Below, one piece after another: positions 25,489 to 34,339 of a stretch of DNA of 64,000 nt. Source of the DNA: Algoriphagus halophilus (GTDB lineage: Bacteria; Bacteroidota; Bacteroidia; Cytophagales; Cyclobacteriaceae); NCBI RefSeq assembly GCF_900129785.1, contig NZ_FSRC01000001.1, positions 1,922,001-1,986,000 of the forward strand. Direction: 5' to 3'. A program made the position numbers and the translations under genes. The stretch's first letter is position 1, and each line of letters begins with the position of its first letter. The notes below the pieces were generated by a model. That model saw only the letters and a program-made list of their open reading frames with translations, ran no database searches and was not told the DNA's origin.

Positions 25489-26970
25489 TTATTCGTACTT
25501 AGCGGGCATATTCGGAGCCACCTTAGACTTTTCAATAAATTGTCTGATGTCCTCATTGGAAGTTTCTAAATCTTCCGCTCTCAGATACATCATGTGACCA
25601 CTTCTATAACCAATCCAAGATAATCTATCTGCCAACTCTCCTGTAGGATCCATTTGCCACATACTATATTTTGCATTGAAAAAGTCGGTACCACCATCAT
25701 ATAAACCAGATTGAACCATCACATGTAAATATGGATTTTGACGCATAGCAGTAGCTAAATCGTATCCTGTATTCTCATTGGACCTGTCCCAAGGATGTAC
25801 CGGACCGAAAAGATTATAGGTAAGATCTGTATTATACTTCAGCGTTTCCTTGGCATAAATATTAAAGGCTGGAGCAAAAGCATGATTCCAAGCGGTCAAG
25901 GCAGGATCAAAATCAGGTCTGGATCCAGTTCCTGCTCTATCAATTCCTTTGTATCTACTATCCAAACGACCAATGGTCATTCCTTGATCTCTTAACAATT
26001 CTTTCCAGAAGAAATTGGTAGGAACCATTAAATTATGTTCCAAAATCACCTTTTTACTCAAGCCTGAATAATGAGCCATTTTGGTTGCAATAGCGTCTCT
26101 TTCTGAAGCAGTCAATTTTCCACCTTTCACCATGGCAGGCAATAATTCATCTATTGCAAATGCTTCCACTTCTGGTAAAATATCATCTAGGTCCTTGCTC
26201 TGAAGGTCTGAATCCAAAGCTTTGTGATACCAAGCAGTTGCCGCATAATAAGGAAGGTAATTCGCCATTTTAACTGGTCCACCTCTTTCAATTCCCATAT
26301 CTGTAGGAGAAACCAAAATCACTCCATTGAAATACATCCAATGAGAGTTTTGTAATTGGGAAACCAAGCCTGCTACTCTTGTAGTACCATAGCTTTCACC
26401 AATCAAATATTTAGGAGAAGCCCATCTTCCTTGGCGAGTAACAAAAGTATTTACCCAATCTGCTAAGTATTTGATATCTGAATTGATTCCGAAGAAAGTA
26501 GATCTTGGAGTCTCTAGGTCCACGATTCTGGAATACCCTGTATTGACTGGGTCTACATAAACAATGTCCGCCACGTCCAAAATCGAATTCGGATTGGATT
26601 TGGTACCATAGGGCTGGATCGGATACCCTTCATCGTCAATTTTCAAAATAACTGGACCTGTATAAGCTAAATGCATCCAAATAGAAGCAGAACCTGGGCC
26701 TCCATTAAAAGAGATCACTAGAGGTCTTGTCGTCTTATCTGAAATGTCAGTTCTCTCGTAATAAGTATAAAACAAAGAGGCAATTGGTTCCCCTTTTTCG
26801 TTCCACACCGGTTGCGTTCCAGCGGTAGCTTTGTAAGGGACTTTTTTCCCTTTAATAGTCGTCTCGTGGGTGCTTTCTACCTTTGATTCAATTTCAATAT
26901 GACGCTCTGTTTGAGCCCATGTGAAACTGATGCAAAACATCAATAGGCAGGATAAAACTAGTTTTCTCAT
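25489..26970 (-). CDS. S10 family serine carboxypeptidase-like peptidase
   Basis: Exported serine carboxypeptidase. Signal peptide MRKLVLSCLLMFCISFTWAQ. The oxyanion region is NGGPGSASIWMH and the nucleophile is in GESYGTTRVAGL (about residue 193). The Asp is in SGLYDGGTDFFNAKYSMW and the His in GYRSGHMMYL near the C terminus. All three triad positions are kept. Length 493 aa is normal. It is one of seven exported peptide-degrading enzymes in the window; a monocistronic unit by spacing. Confidence 0.94.
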   Translation of the reverse strand: MRKLVLSCLLMFCISFTWAQTERHIEIESKVESTHETTIKGKKVPYKATAGTQPVWNEKGEPIASLFYTYYERTDISDKTTRPLVISFNGGPGSASIWMHLAYTGPVILKIDDEGYPIQPYGTKSNPNSILDVADIVYVDPVNTGYSRIVDLETPRSTFFGINSDIKYLADWVNTFVTRQGRWASPKYLIGESYGTTRVAGLVSQLQNSHWMYFNGVILVSPTDMGIERGGPVKMANYLPYYAATAWYHKALDSDLQSKDLDDILPEVEAFAIDELLPAMVKGGKLTASERDAIATKMAHYSGLSKKVILEHNLMVPTNFFWKELLRDQGMTIGRLDSRYKGIDRAGTGSRPDFDPALTAWNHAFAPAFNIYAKETLKYNTDLTYNLFGPVHPWDRSNENTGYDLATAMRQNPYLHVMVQSGLYDGGTDFFNAKYSMWQMDPTGELADRLSWIGYRSGHMMYLRAEDLETSNEDIRQFIEKSKVAPNMPAKYE

Positions 26971-27059
26971 AAGGTAAGTGGTGTAAATATTTACTTTAAA
27001 AGTACCATTCCTTCCCAGAAATTAACTAGAAAATTACACCAATGGACGAGAGAAATGAA

Positions 27060-27761
27060 TTAGTTCTTACTGGCTCCTACCAGTCGTGCAATAACTACTG
27101 CTGGATATAAAATACCTACAGTAGATAAAAAAACTGACAACATTTTAGTGAGGACATGATTTGGATAAAGATCTCCAAAACCCACCGTGGTAAGTGATAC
27201 GAGACTAAAATAGATGTATTCTGCATAATCCTCATCCACCCCTTTCAAAGCAGGTAAACCTTCAATACCTACTCCTGTAATTAAATACACAATTTCGAAA
27301 ACAAATGCACCTAAGATGGCCACTAATAAATAAACATTGATAGCCCCTATCACACGATAAATATTCACTTCTCTATCCCTAAATAACAACCTGATATTCA
27401 AAAATATAAATACCATCATATTAAGAATACCTACAATTCTTTCTGATAAATAAAATTCAAATTCCAAGTCACTGAATCTTAGTAATCTCAACCCCAATTG
27501 GGTAAAAAACAAAAGAGAGGTCAATAAGATCATACCTTTATGCCTAGAGGACCAAATACCCGTGAAAAACAAAAATAAAAATACGGTATTGACGAAAATA
27601 AAATGCACCCTACCATATTCTATGAGTATGGGTAGGATAAAGACTGAAAACACCAGGATTAATAATAATAATCCAAAACTAGCATCAGTGAGCCAGTATT
27701 CAGTGAAGTTCTTAAAGACCTTTCTTACGGACTTTTTACCAACTAGTGCTGTGGGATTCAT
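27060..27761 (-). CDS. Potassium channel family protein (six-span, one pore)
   Basis: Inner-membrane ion channel. Five hydrophobic segments precede the pore loop SLVSLTTVGFGDLYPNHV, whose TVGFGD is the K+ selectivity filter, and a final helix follows. No arginine-rich S4 is evident, so voltage sensing is unlikely, and no RCK/cyclic-nucleotide domain follows. 233 aa. The start lies 1 bp past the stop of the PhzF gene, so the two are co-transcribed (PhzF first). Confidence 0.9.
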   Translation of the reverse strand: MNPTALVGKKSVRKVFKNFTEYWLTDASFGLLLLILVFSVFILPILIEYGRVHFIFVNTVFLFLFFTGIWSSRHKGMILLTSLLFFTQLGLRLLRFSDLEFEFYLSERIVGILNMMVFIFLNIRLLFRDREVNIYRVIGAINVYLLVAILGAFVFEIVYLITGVGIEGLPALKGVDEDYAEYIYFSLVSLTTVGFGDLYPNHVLTKMLSVFLSTVGILYPAVVIARLVGASKN

Positions 27762-27762
27762 A

Positions 27763-28557
27763 TTATAAATCTAACATTCCTACTAATACTTGAACAGCCT
27801 GCCCATTAATAATTACCCGATCATCCTGTTTTTCTAATCGGAGCTCCCCTCCTCTTTTAGAAGCCTGATAGGCATGCAGAGTAAATACTCCAGTTTTTTG
27901 ATACCAATAATCCATCAAAGCACAATGAGCAAAACCTGTTACTGGGTCCTCATCGATTCCTACATTGGGCCCAAAAAATCTACTGCAAATATCAAATGGT
28001 TGGTTTCCTTTTGCAGTAATGATTATTCCTTCTTCTGAATTTTCAGATACGACCAGCATATCGGGTGTTACACTTTCCACGGCCTCAGCATCCTCTAATT
28101 CAATAATCCAATTCTTTCTCAACTCTGAAATCCCCACAATCCGTTTTCCAAAAAAAGCTTCTTTGAAATATGGGTGAGGCTCAGAAAAAGTCGGGATCAA
28201 TGGAAAATTCATTTCAATCCATTCTCCTTTCACAGTTACTTTCAACTCTCCACTTTTAGTGTTAAAATGAATCACTTCCTCTGGAAGCGCCCATCCAGCA
28301 TGTGTCATATGAAAGGCGGAAGCCAACGTGGCATGTCCACACAAATCAATTTCTAAGGTAGGAGTAAACCAACGTAAATTAAAATGGCCATCATCTTCTG
28401 CCTTTTCTACAAAGGCAGTTTCACTTAAATTCATCTCCATGGCAATATTCTGCATATCCTCTGAAGAAATTCTTTCTTCAAGCAAACATACAGCTGCCGG
28501 ATTTCCTCCAAATGGTTTATTGGTAAACGCATCAACGATCGCAACAGGAATTTTCAT
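27763..28557 (-). CDS. PhzF family isomerase/epimerase-like protein
   Basis: PhzF-fold protein, 264 aa. The catalytic Glu is in MNLSETAFVE (about residue 46). Further family marks are DAFTNKPFGGNPAAVCLL at the start, LCGHATLASA and GFAHCALMDYW. The family includes the phenazine isomerase, but most bacterial members have unknown substrates and no phenazine genes are present here. The ATG is 3 bp after the stop of the DinB-like gene, which is upstream in the same operon. Confidence 0.9.
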   Translation of the reverse strand: MKIPVAIVDAFTNKPFGGNPAAVCLLEERISSEDMQNIAMEMNLSETAFVEKAEDDGHFNLRWFTPTLEIDLCGHATLASAFHMTHAGWALPEEVIHFNTKSGELKVTVKGEWIEMNFPLIPTFSEPHPYFKEAFFGKRIVGISELRKNWIIELEDAEAVESVTPDMLVVSENSEEGIIITAKGNQPFDICSRFFGPNVGIDEDPVTGFAHCALMDYWYQKTGVFTLHAYQASKRGGELRLEKQDDRVIINGQAVQVLVGMLDL

Positions 28558-28560
28558 GGC

Positions 28561-29076
28561 TCAATAGTTTGTCTGAAGGATAGTAAAGTGATGCATAAAA
28601 TGACCTGGAATGATCCAAAAAAGGGCTCTGGGTGTAATAGGATTTCCACTGGCTTTACCCATTGTATCCAAGCTGTCCTCCGGTAATGTTTTTAGCATGG
28701 AAAGCATCGCCATTCGTTGAACTTTAAAGTCTTCCAATAAATCTACTAACGAAACAGATCCAAACTTTGCATTGAATACATAAGGGTCTTGATCAAATCC
28801 TGGTAATTCGGATTGTTCTCCTCTCGCAAAACATAAGGCCCTGAATGTCATAATCCGCTCGGTATCGATGATATGTCCAAGTACTTCTTTTGGAGTCCAT
28901 TTCCCCTCATCATAAGCAGTTTCAGCCCATTTTCGATCTTTCGAAAGAAACAATTCATGGATCAATTTGATTTGATCCAAAATCAACACTTCAAAATTTT
29001 CACCAGCTACTAAATTTAAATAGGTGGAAAAAAAATCAGAATAATCACCTTTATTAGGTTGGTTTATTGTCTTCAT
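28561..29076 (-). CDS. DinB/YfiT-type putative metal-dependent protein
   Basis: ATG 29076 is chosen because the region above it overlaps the divergent M28 promoter and encodes an unlikely N terminus. The protein (171 aa) is a four-helix-bundle DinB-like fold: KWTPKEVLGHIIDTERIMTF holds the first His, and FWIIPGHFMHHFTIL holds the later His residues, giving the three-His metal site. Related enzymes include bacillithiol and mycothiol transferases. First gene of a DinB-PhzF-channel operon. A second DinB-like protein is at 51674-52141. Confidence 0.85.
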   Translation of the reverse strand: MKTINQPNKGDYSDFFSTYLNLVAGENFEVLILDQIKLIHELFLSKDRKWAETAYDEGKWTPKEVLGHIIDTERIMTFRALCFARGEQSELPGFDQDPYVFNAKFGSVSLVDLLEDFKVQRMAMLSMLKTLPEDSLDTMGKASGNPITPRALFWIIPGHFMHHFTILQTNY

Positions 29077-29087
29077 GTAAAAGTTGA

Positions 29088-29118
29088 TTTGTTTCACAAT
29101 TATATAGGATAAATTTAG
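29088..29118 (+). promoter_or_regulatory. Candidate promoter of the M28 peptidase gene
   Basis: TTTG at 29088-29091 and TAAATTTAG at 29110-29118, with 18 bp between, resemble the Bacteroidota -33/-7 pattern (TTTG, TAnnTTTG). The last base of the -7 box differs. It leaves about 25 nt to the ATG. Confidence 0.5.
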
Positions 29119-29143
29119 ACGAACCCTAAAACATATACCAAAC

Positions 29144-30490
29144 ATGAATAAAATATTACTTGGAATAGGACTGATTTTTATCAGTTCCACAGCTTTTTCA
29201 CAAACCCTCATCCATAGAGATCCTGAAATTGCAAAAATGGTCTCTGAAGTTTCTTCTGACTCATTGGAGAGTTATGTCAGAAAACTGGCTTCTTTTAATA
29301 CAAGACACACCTTAAATACAGATCCTGAAAATGGAATGCCTGCTGCACAGAATTATGTGCTCTCCAAGTTTAATTCTTTTGCTCAGCAGTCAGGCGGAAG
29401 AATGACTGCAGAAATTGAAAATTTTGTAATTCCTGCAGATGACAGAAGAATCAAGGAAGATGCTCCTGCAGCCAATGTCATCGCTACCCTAAAAGGTACA
29501 GATCCAAATGATCCACGCGTATTCATTATTTCCGGGCATATGGACTCTAGAAATAAAGATGTCATGGACAAAGAAGGAATAGCACCAGGTGCAAATGACG
29601 ATGGATCTGGAACAGCAGCAGTAATTGAATTAGCACGTGTGATGGCTTCCCGAGAGTTTCCTGCTACGATCCTTTTTGTAGCTTTTACCGGAGAAGAAGA
29701 AGGATTGAAAGGGGCAACTTATCTGGCTGACAAAGCAGCCGAACAAGAATGGAATATCGGGGCAGTCTTAAACAATGATATTATTGGAAACAGTAGTTCC
29801 TCTGGTACTTTGATCAAAGACAATCTTAAAATGCGGGTCTTTTCTGAAACCATCCCAGCAAATGAAACAGAGGAGATGGCAAGAATCAGACGATATACTG
29901 GAGCAGAGAATGATAGTAAGTCGAGACAATTGGCGCGATATGTCAAAGAGATTGGAGAGCGATATGTGGACCAATTCGAAGTAAAATTGATTTATAGAGC
30001 AGATAGATTTTTAAGAGGTGGGGATCAAACTGCCTTTGCAAGAAATGGATTTACGGCGATCAGGATTTCCGAAATGAATGAAAATTTCTACCACCAACAT
30101 GAAAATGTAAGAGTAGAAAATGGAATCCAATATGGTGACTTACCTGAGTTCATGGATTTTGAATACCTACGTAAAGTTGCTGCAGTCAATGTAGCAAGTC
30201 TTGCCACTTTGGCATCTGCTCCATCACAACCCGAAGAGGTTCAAATCAGTGTGAGAGGCTTGAGTAATTCTTCGACATTACTTTGGGAAAAACCTGCGAT
30301 AGGAAAGGCAAAAGGATATTATGTGCTAATGAGAGAGACCTCCTCTCCCATGTGGGAAAAGAAGTTTTTCACCACAGAAACTACGATGACTCTTCCTTAC
30401 TCCAAAGACAATTATTTCTTTGCAGTACAAGCAGTGGGAGATGATGGAGCTGAGTCACTTCCGGTTTTCCCAACCCCATCGAACAGATAA
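29144..30490 (+). CDS. M28 family metallopeptidase with C-terminal Fn3-like domain
   Basis: Exported zinc aminopeptidase. Signal peptide MNKILLGIGLIFISSTAFSQ. The zinc site is in ISGHMDSR, GANDDGSGTAAV, FTGEEEGLKG (catalytic Glu) and LNNDIIGN; the fifth ligand His is in YHQHENVRVENG. From about residue 365 a fibronectin-III-like strand region appears (VSVRG-type start, ILLWEKP). 448 aa. Its nearest relative in the window is at 9524-10999, but that one has a PA insert and no such C-terminal domain. Confidence 0.93.
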   Translation: MNKILLGIGLIFISSTAFSQTLIHRDPEIAKMVSEVSSDSLESYVRKLASFNTRHTLNTDPENGMPAAQNYVLSKFNSFAQQSGGRMTAEIENFVIPADDRRIKEDAPAANVIATLKGTDPNDPRVFIISGHMDSRNKDVMDKEGIAPGANDDGSGTAAVIELARVMASREFPATILFVAFTGEEEGLKGATYLADKAAEQEWNIGAVLNNDIIGNSSSSGTLIKDNLKMRVFSETIPANETEEMARIRRYTGAENDSKSRQLARYVKEIGERYVDQFEVKLIYRADRFLRGGDQTAFARNGFTAIRISEMNENFYHQHENVRVENGIQYGDLPEFMDFEYLRKVAAVNVASLATLASAPSQPEEVQISVRGLSNSSTLLWEKPAIGKAKGYYVLMRETSSPMWEKKFFTTETTMTLPYSKDNYFFAVQAVGDDGAESLPVFPTPSNR

Positions 30491-30530
30491 GCTATTTTAA
30501 ATTGAAACAATTCCAAATTGCTTCAAAAGG

Positions 30531-30563
30531 TTGGTTTACGGAAACTGAATGTTGTAAATTTAG
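30531..30563 (+). promoter_or_regulatory. Candidate promoter of the ferritin gene
   Basis: TTGG at 30531-30534 and TAAATTTAG at 30555-30563, with 20 bp between, fit the Bacteroidota pattern loosely. The second box is the same as in the M28 promoter 1.4 kb upstream. The ATG at 30592 lies 28 nt downstream, which supports that start. Confidence 0.45.
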
Positions 30564-30591
30564 TTTAAACACTAAGACAAAATTTGAAACA

Positions 30592-31137
30592 ATGAAAGCA
30601 AAAGAAATAGTTACCCTACAACGCTCACTTCTGATTGATACTGAAAAACTACTAAATAAACAGGTGGAAATGGAAGGTAAGTCCTCTGCGTACTACCTGT
30701 CTATGGCTTCATGGTGCCACATGATGGGCTACGAAAATGCAGCAAAATACCTGTATACCCATGCGGATGAAGAGCGGATGCATATGATGAAAATATTTCA
30801 TTACATCAATGAGGCTGGCGGTCATGCTATTCAGCCTGAAATCACAGATATTCGTCACAATTTCAACTCTTTAAGAGAAGTTTTTGAATTGATTTTGGAG
30901 CATGAAATTAAAGTCACCAAGTCAATCAATACGATTGTAGATCATGCATTTACGGCCAAAGATTTTGCCACATTTAGTTTTATGCAATGGTTTGTGACAG
31001 AACAAAGAGAAGAAGAAACCATGTCTAGAAGAGCTCTTGAACTTTTCGATATTATTGGAGAAGAAGGAGTCGGATTATGGACAATAGATCAGGAACTTGG
31101 AAAACTTCATGACCAGGCAAGTAATCCTGGAGCATAA
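30592..31137 (+). CDS. ftnA: Ferritin
   Basis: Iron-storage protein forming a 24-mer in the cytosol. ATG 30592 (MKAKEIVTLQRSL) is used; the open frame upstream contains only a TTG and overlaps the likely promoter. Helix residues EMEGKSSAYYLSMASWCHMM and HADEERMHMMKIFHYINEAGG hold the Glu and His ferroxidase ligands, and the last helix has VTEQREEETMSRRALELFD. At 181 aa it is a non-haem ferritin rather than a bacterioferritin or Dps. Confidence 0.93.
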   Translation: MKAKEIVTLQRSLLIDTEKLLNKQVEMEGKSSAYYLSMASWCHMMGYENAAKYLYTHADEERMHMMKIFHYINEAGGHAIQPEITDIRHNFNSLREVFELILEHEIKVTKSINTIVDHAFTAKDFATFSFMQWFVTEQREEETMSRRALELFDIIGEEGVGLWTIDQELGKLHDQASNPGA

Positions 31138-31143
31138 GTTAAG

Positions 31144-31175
31144 AAAGCGGCCAATTGGTCGCTTTTCTTTTTTCT
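31144..31175 (+). terminator. Terminator after ferritin
   Basis: AAAGCGGCC and GGTCGCTTT with AATT loop form a 9-bp stem, followed by TCTTTTTT. Confidence 0.85.
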
Positions 31176-31377
31176 AAAGATTTAACTCTATATTCTTTAT
31201 TGAGTCCAATTATGCTCCTATTAAAAGACTAAATACAATCCAAAATGATTTCCATCAACTAAAAATTCAATTTTAAATTCAAAAAATATCATTTGAAATA
31301 ATTCTTATAATTATCCATTTTTTATTAACTTATTCATATTCTAGGGAGCATAAGAACTATTTTTAATTGGTTGCAAC

Positions 31378-32394
31378 ATGAAATTAGGATTAGAATCACA
31401 AGTTCAATTTTTTCAAGCCTTAAAGAATGCAATCCCATCCTATTCTTCATTAGTGGATGAAGTAGCAGATACAATAGATATCAGCGTGGATAGCGCCTAT
31501 AGAAGAATTAGAGGAGAAAAACTGCTAAACTACCATGAGCTCTTTCTTTTGAGTCAAAAGTTTAATGTTTCCATTGATAAGATTTTCAGTAATGGAACAA
31601 GCTCCATTCTATTCCAAACCAACCAAAATAATTTAGAGAAAAACAATTTCCTTTCCTGGATGAAAGATGTGCTGTACCAGCTTGAAATGGTCAACTCATT
31701 TTCCAAAAAGCATATTTATTTTCTATTAAAAGACATGCCGCCTTGGTACCATTATTACCATAAGGAATTAGCAGCTTTTAAATTCTTCTTTTGGAAAAAA
31801 TCCATTTTGTTTAGTCAAGACGTTGCCGACTCCACTTTTTCCCTTGAAGAACATTCCTATCCGGAATTCGAGGAGATAACAAGAAAGATTTTAAAGGCCT
31901 ACAACAATGTAAATTCCACAGAAATCTGGAATATTGAAGGCATCAACACTACCATCCGCCAAATCAATCTTTACCATGAGATGGGGATTATCACTGATCC
32001 ATCTCTAACCATTCGACTTTACGATTGTCTTTTAGAAGTAATTAACCATTTGGAGAAAATGGCGGAATTCGGAAAGAAATTTCCTTTCGGAGGTCAACCT
32101 TCAGATGAAAGCGCGAACTACTATTTTTATGTCAATGAATTTGTTTTAGGTGATAATACATTTTTTGCTGAATTAGATGACAACAAAATCACTTATCTGA
32201 ATTACAATGTGATTTATTTTATGGGTACTTCAGATGTGGCATTTAACAAATCCATGTTTCAAAATTTGGAAAACCTCATCAAGAAATCGACACAAATCAG
32301 TAAAGTGGGTGAAAAAGAAAGAAGGCAGTTTTTCAACAAATTAAGAAGGAAGGTTCGTTTAAATATGGAGTCTATTTCAACCCAAGAGGAATAA
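31378..32394 (+). CDS. Helix-turn-helix regulator-like protein with large C-terminal domain
   Basis: A 338-residue protein. Residues 20-65 form an XRE-like HTH (VADTIDISVDSAYRRIRGEK with YHELFLLSQKFNVSIDKIF). The remaining 270 residues have no motif I recognise: aromatic-rich, with HIYFLLKDMPPWYHYYHKEL and no membrane span. Proteins of this shape occur in Bacteroidota as orphan regulators. The 240-bp AT-rich leader is unusual for the window, and it probably controls its own expression. It stands between ferritin and the SUMF1-domain lipoprotein, 67 bp before the latter. Confidence 0.7.
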   Translation: MKLGLESQVQFFQALKNAIPSYSSLVDEVADTIDISVDSAYRRIRGEKLLNYHELFLLSQKFNVSIDKIFSNGTSSILFQTNQNNLEKNNFLSWMKDVLYQLEMVNSFSKKHIYFLLKDMPPWYHYYHKELAAFKFFFWKKSILFSQDVADSTFSLEEHSYPEFEEITRKILKAYNNVNSTEIWNIEGINTTIRQINLYHEMGIITDPSLTIRLYDCLLEVINHLEKMAEFGKKFPFGGQPSDESANYYFYVNEFVLGDNTFFAELDDNKITYLNYNVIYFMGTSDVAFNKSMFQNLENLIKKSTQISKVGEKERRQFFNKLRRKVRLNMESISTQEE

Positions 32395-32461
32395 ATGAAT
32401 CCTCTATTCCCCTGCAATTTTATTTGATTATTCTTACTTTTCCTGTGTCAAAGATATACAT

Positions 32462-33553
32462 ATGAATTATTATCAAAAATGTTTGCCACTTCTTGCCGGC
32501 ATCGTTTTCTCCTTTTCCTCTTGTGAGCAAAAAGAAACTGCCGTTCAAGATGAAGAAATGATAGTGGTTTCAGAAGCACCGGTACCAACAGAAAAGATCG
32601 AGGGAATGATTTGGATTCCAGGGGGTGAGTTTGTGATGGGTACCAATGAAGCCGATGCCTATGCAGCTGAAAAGCCGGCAGTGAATTTAAAAGTTGACGG
32701 CTATTGGATGGATACCCATGAAGTGACCAATGCAGAATATAAAAAGTTTGTGGATGAAACGGGCTATGTCACTGTAGCAGAAAGAAAGCCAGATTGGGAA
32801 GAGTTAAAAAAACAATTGCCTCCTGGCACACCAAAACCGGATGAATCTGTTTTGGTAGCAGGATCCATGGTATTCTCCCCTCCTCCTTATCCAGTTCCTT
32901 TACAGGATATTTCACTCTGGTGGGTTTGGGTGAATGGAGCCAACTGGAAACATCCAGAAGGTCCTGACTCGGATATCGTTGGAAAAGAAAATCATCCTGT
33001 TGTTCATATTTCTTACGAAGATGCGGTTGCATATGCAGAATGGGCTGGAAAAAGATTGCCTACAGAAATAGAATGGGAATTTGCTGCTAGAGGAGGAATG
33101 AATGGAAAGAGGTTTGCATGGGGAGATGAATTAACTCCAAATGGTCAACATCTTGCAAATACATTTCAAGGGAATTTCCCCAATGAGAATCTGGGGCATG
33201 ATGGATTCATTGGTACATCGCCAGTAAAATCATTTGCACCGAATACATTTGGCCTTTACGATATGATCGGAAATGTGTGGGAACTTACCGATGATTGGTA
33301 TGATGCGTTGAAATACGCTAGACTGGCCGGACAAGCTCCTAAATTGGATAAGGACATGAATCCTTGTTATAACCCTGACAACCCATATGCAATGGAACGG
33401 GTAATAAAAGGAGGATCCTTCCTTTGTGCAGCTAATTATTGTGTCAACTATAGACCTTCCGCTAGACAGGGACAAGCCTTTGATTCCGGAACTTCTAATG
33501 TAGGTTTTAGATGTGTGAAAGATCCCGAAACCAAAACAGTAAGCATGAATTAA
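32462..33553 (+). CDS. SUMF1/FGE-sulfatase-domain lipoprotein (formylglycine-generating-enzyme-like)
   Basis: A 363-residue lipoprotein (signal ends FSSCEQK). The SUMF1 domain starts near residue 50 with MIWIPGGEFVMGT and includes VTNAEYKKFVDETGY, HPVVHISYEDAVAYAEWAGK, LPTEIEWEFAARGG and NVWELTDDWY. In formylglycine-generating enzymes two Cys lie as C-x4-C near the C terminus. Here Cys327 is kept in NYCVNYRPSAR but the second position is Pro332. Sulfatase genes are absent nearby, so the substrate and activity are open. Lipid attachment to the envelope also separates it from cytosolic sulfatase maturation. Confidence 0.88.
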   Translation: MNYYQKCLPLLAGIVFSFSSCEQKETAVQDEEMIVVSEAPVPTEKIEGMIWIPGGEFVMGTNEADAYAAEKPAVNLKVDGYWMDTHEVTNAEYKKFVDETGYVTVAERKPDWEELKKQLPPGTPKPDESVLVAGSMVFSPPPYPVPLQDISLWWVWVNGANWKHPEGPDSDIVGKENHPVVHISYEDAVAYAEWAGKRLPTEIEWEFAARGGMNGKRFAWGDELTPNGQHLANTFQGNFPNENLGHDGFIGTSPVKSFAPNTFGLYDMIGNVWELTDDWYDALKYARLAGQAPKLDKDMNPCYNPDNPYAMERVIKGGSFLCAANYCVNYRPSARQGQAFDSGTSNVGFRCVKDPETKTVSMN

Positions 33554-33570
33554 TCATGTTGAAAAAAAAT

Positions 33571-33616
33571 AAAAATAGGGCTGAATTCTTGAGTGGATTT
33601 CAGCCCTATTTTTATT
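33571..33616. terminator. Convergent terminator (SUMF1 protein / ribE)
   Basis: AAAAATAGGGCTGAA and TTTCAGCCCTATTTTT form a long stem with a 12-nt loop and T/A-rich ends on both strands, ideal for two-way termination. Confidence 0.9.
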
Positions 33617-33627
33617 CCTGACCTCGA

Positions 33628-34224
33628 TCAAGAATTGGGATAACCCTTCACAATTCTAGCAATATACTTTCCAATGATATCAAATTCCAGATTTACAAGA
33701 TCACCAATCTGAAGCTGATGGAAATTGGTGAACTCATAGGTATATGGAATAATCGCTACAGAAAACTTACCTGGTTTTGAATTGAAGCAGGTTAAACTGG
33801 TACCATTGATCGTAATAGATCCTTTTTCTACGGTGATATTACCCAGGCCTCCATCATACTCAATATCAAATAACCAGCTTCCATCCTGATCAGAAATAGT
33901 TTTTACCACTCCTATTTGATCTACATGTCCTTGTACAATATGACCGTCAAAACGTCCATTTGCAGGCATGCAACGCTCCAAATTAACCTTTTTCCCCTCA
34001 GTCCATTGGGATAGATTGGTCTTTCGAATGGTTTCATCAATTGCAGTTACCCGATAGGAATCTGGACTGGTTTCCACTACTGTCAGACAAACTCCATCGT
34101 GGGCAAGGGATTGATCTATCTTCAATTCAGAACTTAAAGTCGATTCCAAATCAAAATGAACATTGGTCCCATCTTTTGTTATTTTCTTAATGGTTCCGAA
34201 AGATTCTACGATTCCTGTAAACAT
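33628..34224 (-). CDS. ribE: Riboflavin synthase, alpha chain
   Basis: Dismutates two 6,7-dimethyl-8-ribityllumazine molecules to riboflavin. The signature MFTGIVESFG opens the protein. The two-fold lumazine-binding repeat is seen in HDGVCLTVVE, ERCMPANGRFDGHIVQGHVD, and GSITINGTSLTCFN. Length 198 aa is normal. No FMN riboswitch is visible upstream of it, and other rib genes are not in the window. Confidence 0.95.
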   Translation of the reverse strand: MFTGIVESFGTIKKITKDGTNVHFDLESTLSSELKIDQSLAHDGVCLTVVETSPDSYRVTAIDETIRKTNLSQWTEGKKVNLERCMPANGRFDGHIVQGHVDQIGVVKTISDQDGSWLFDIEYDGGLGNITVEKGSITINGTSLTCFNSKPGKFSVAIIPYTYEFTNFHQLQIGDLVNLEFDIIGKYIARIVKGYPNS

Positions 34225-34339
34225 GTTTTTTTAAACTTCGGGCTTTCAATGAGTAAGCAAAAATTGCAATTTAAGAGTTCAAATTAAGCCAATTATTCTT
34301 TTATCTTCGATCACAGAATTTAAAATAACACATTCAAAA

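Noticed and set aside
29077..29211. 45-codon N-terminal extension of the DinB-like gene
   Set aside because: It would overlap the divergent M28 gene and its promoter and has no family sequence; the ATG at 29076 fits better.
30502..30591. 30-codon extension before the ferritin start
   Set aside because: It starts at TTG, holds the likely promoter and has Cys-rich sequence not seen in ferritins.
33628..34300. FMN riboswitch before ribE
   Set aside because: The 115-bp spacer is AT-rich and lacks the conserved RFN core.
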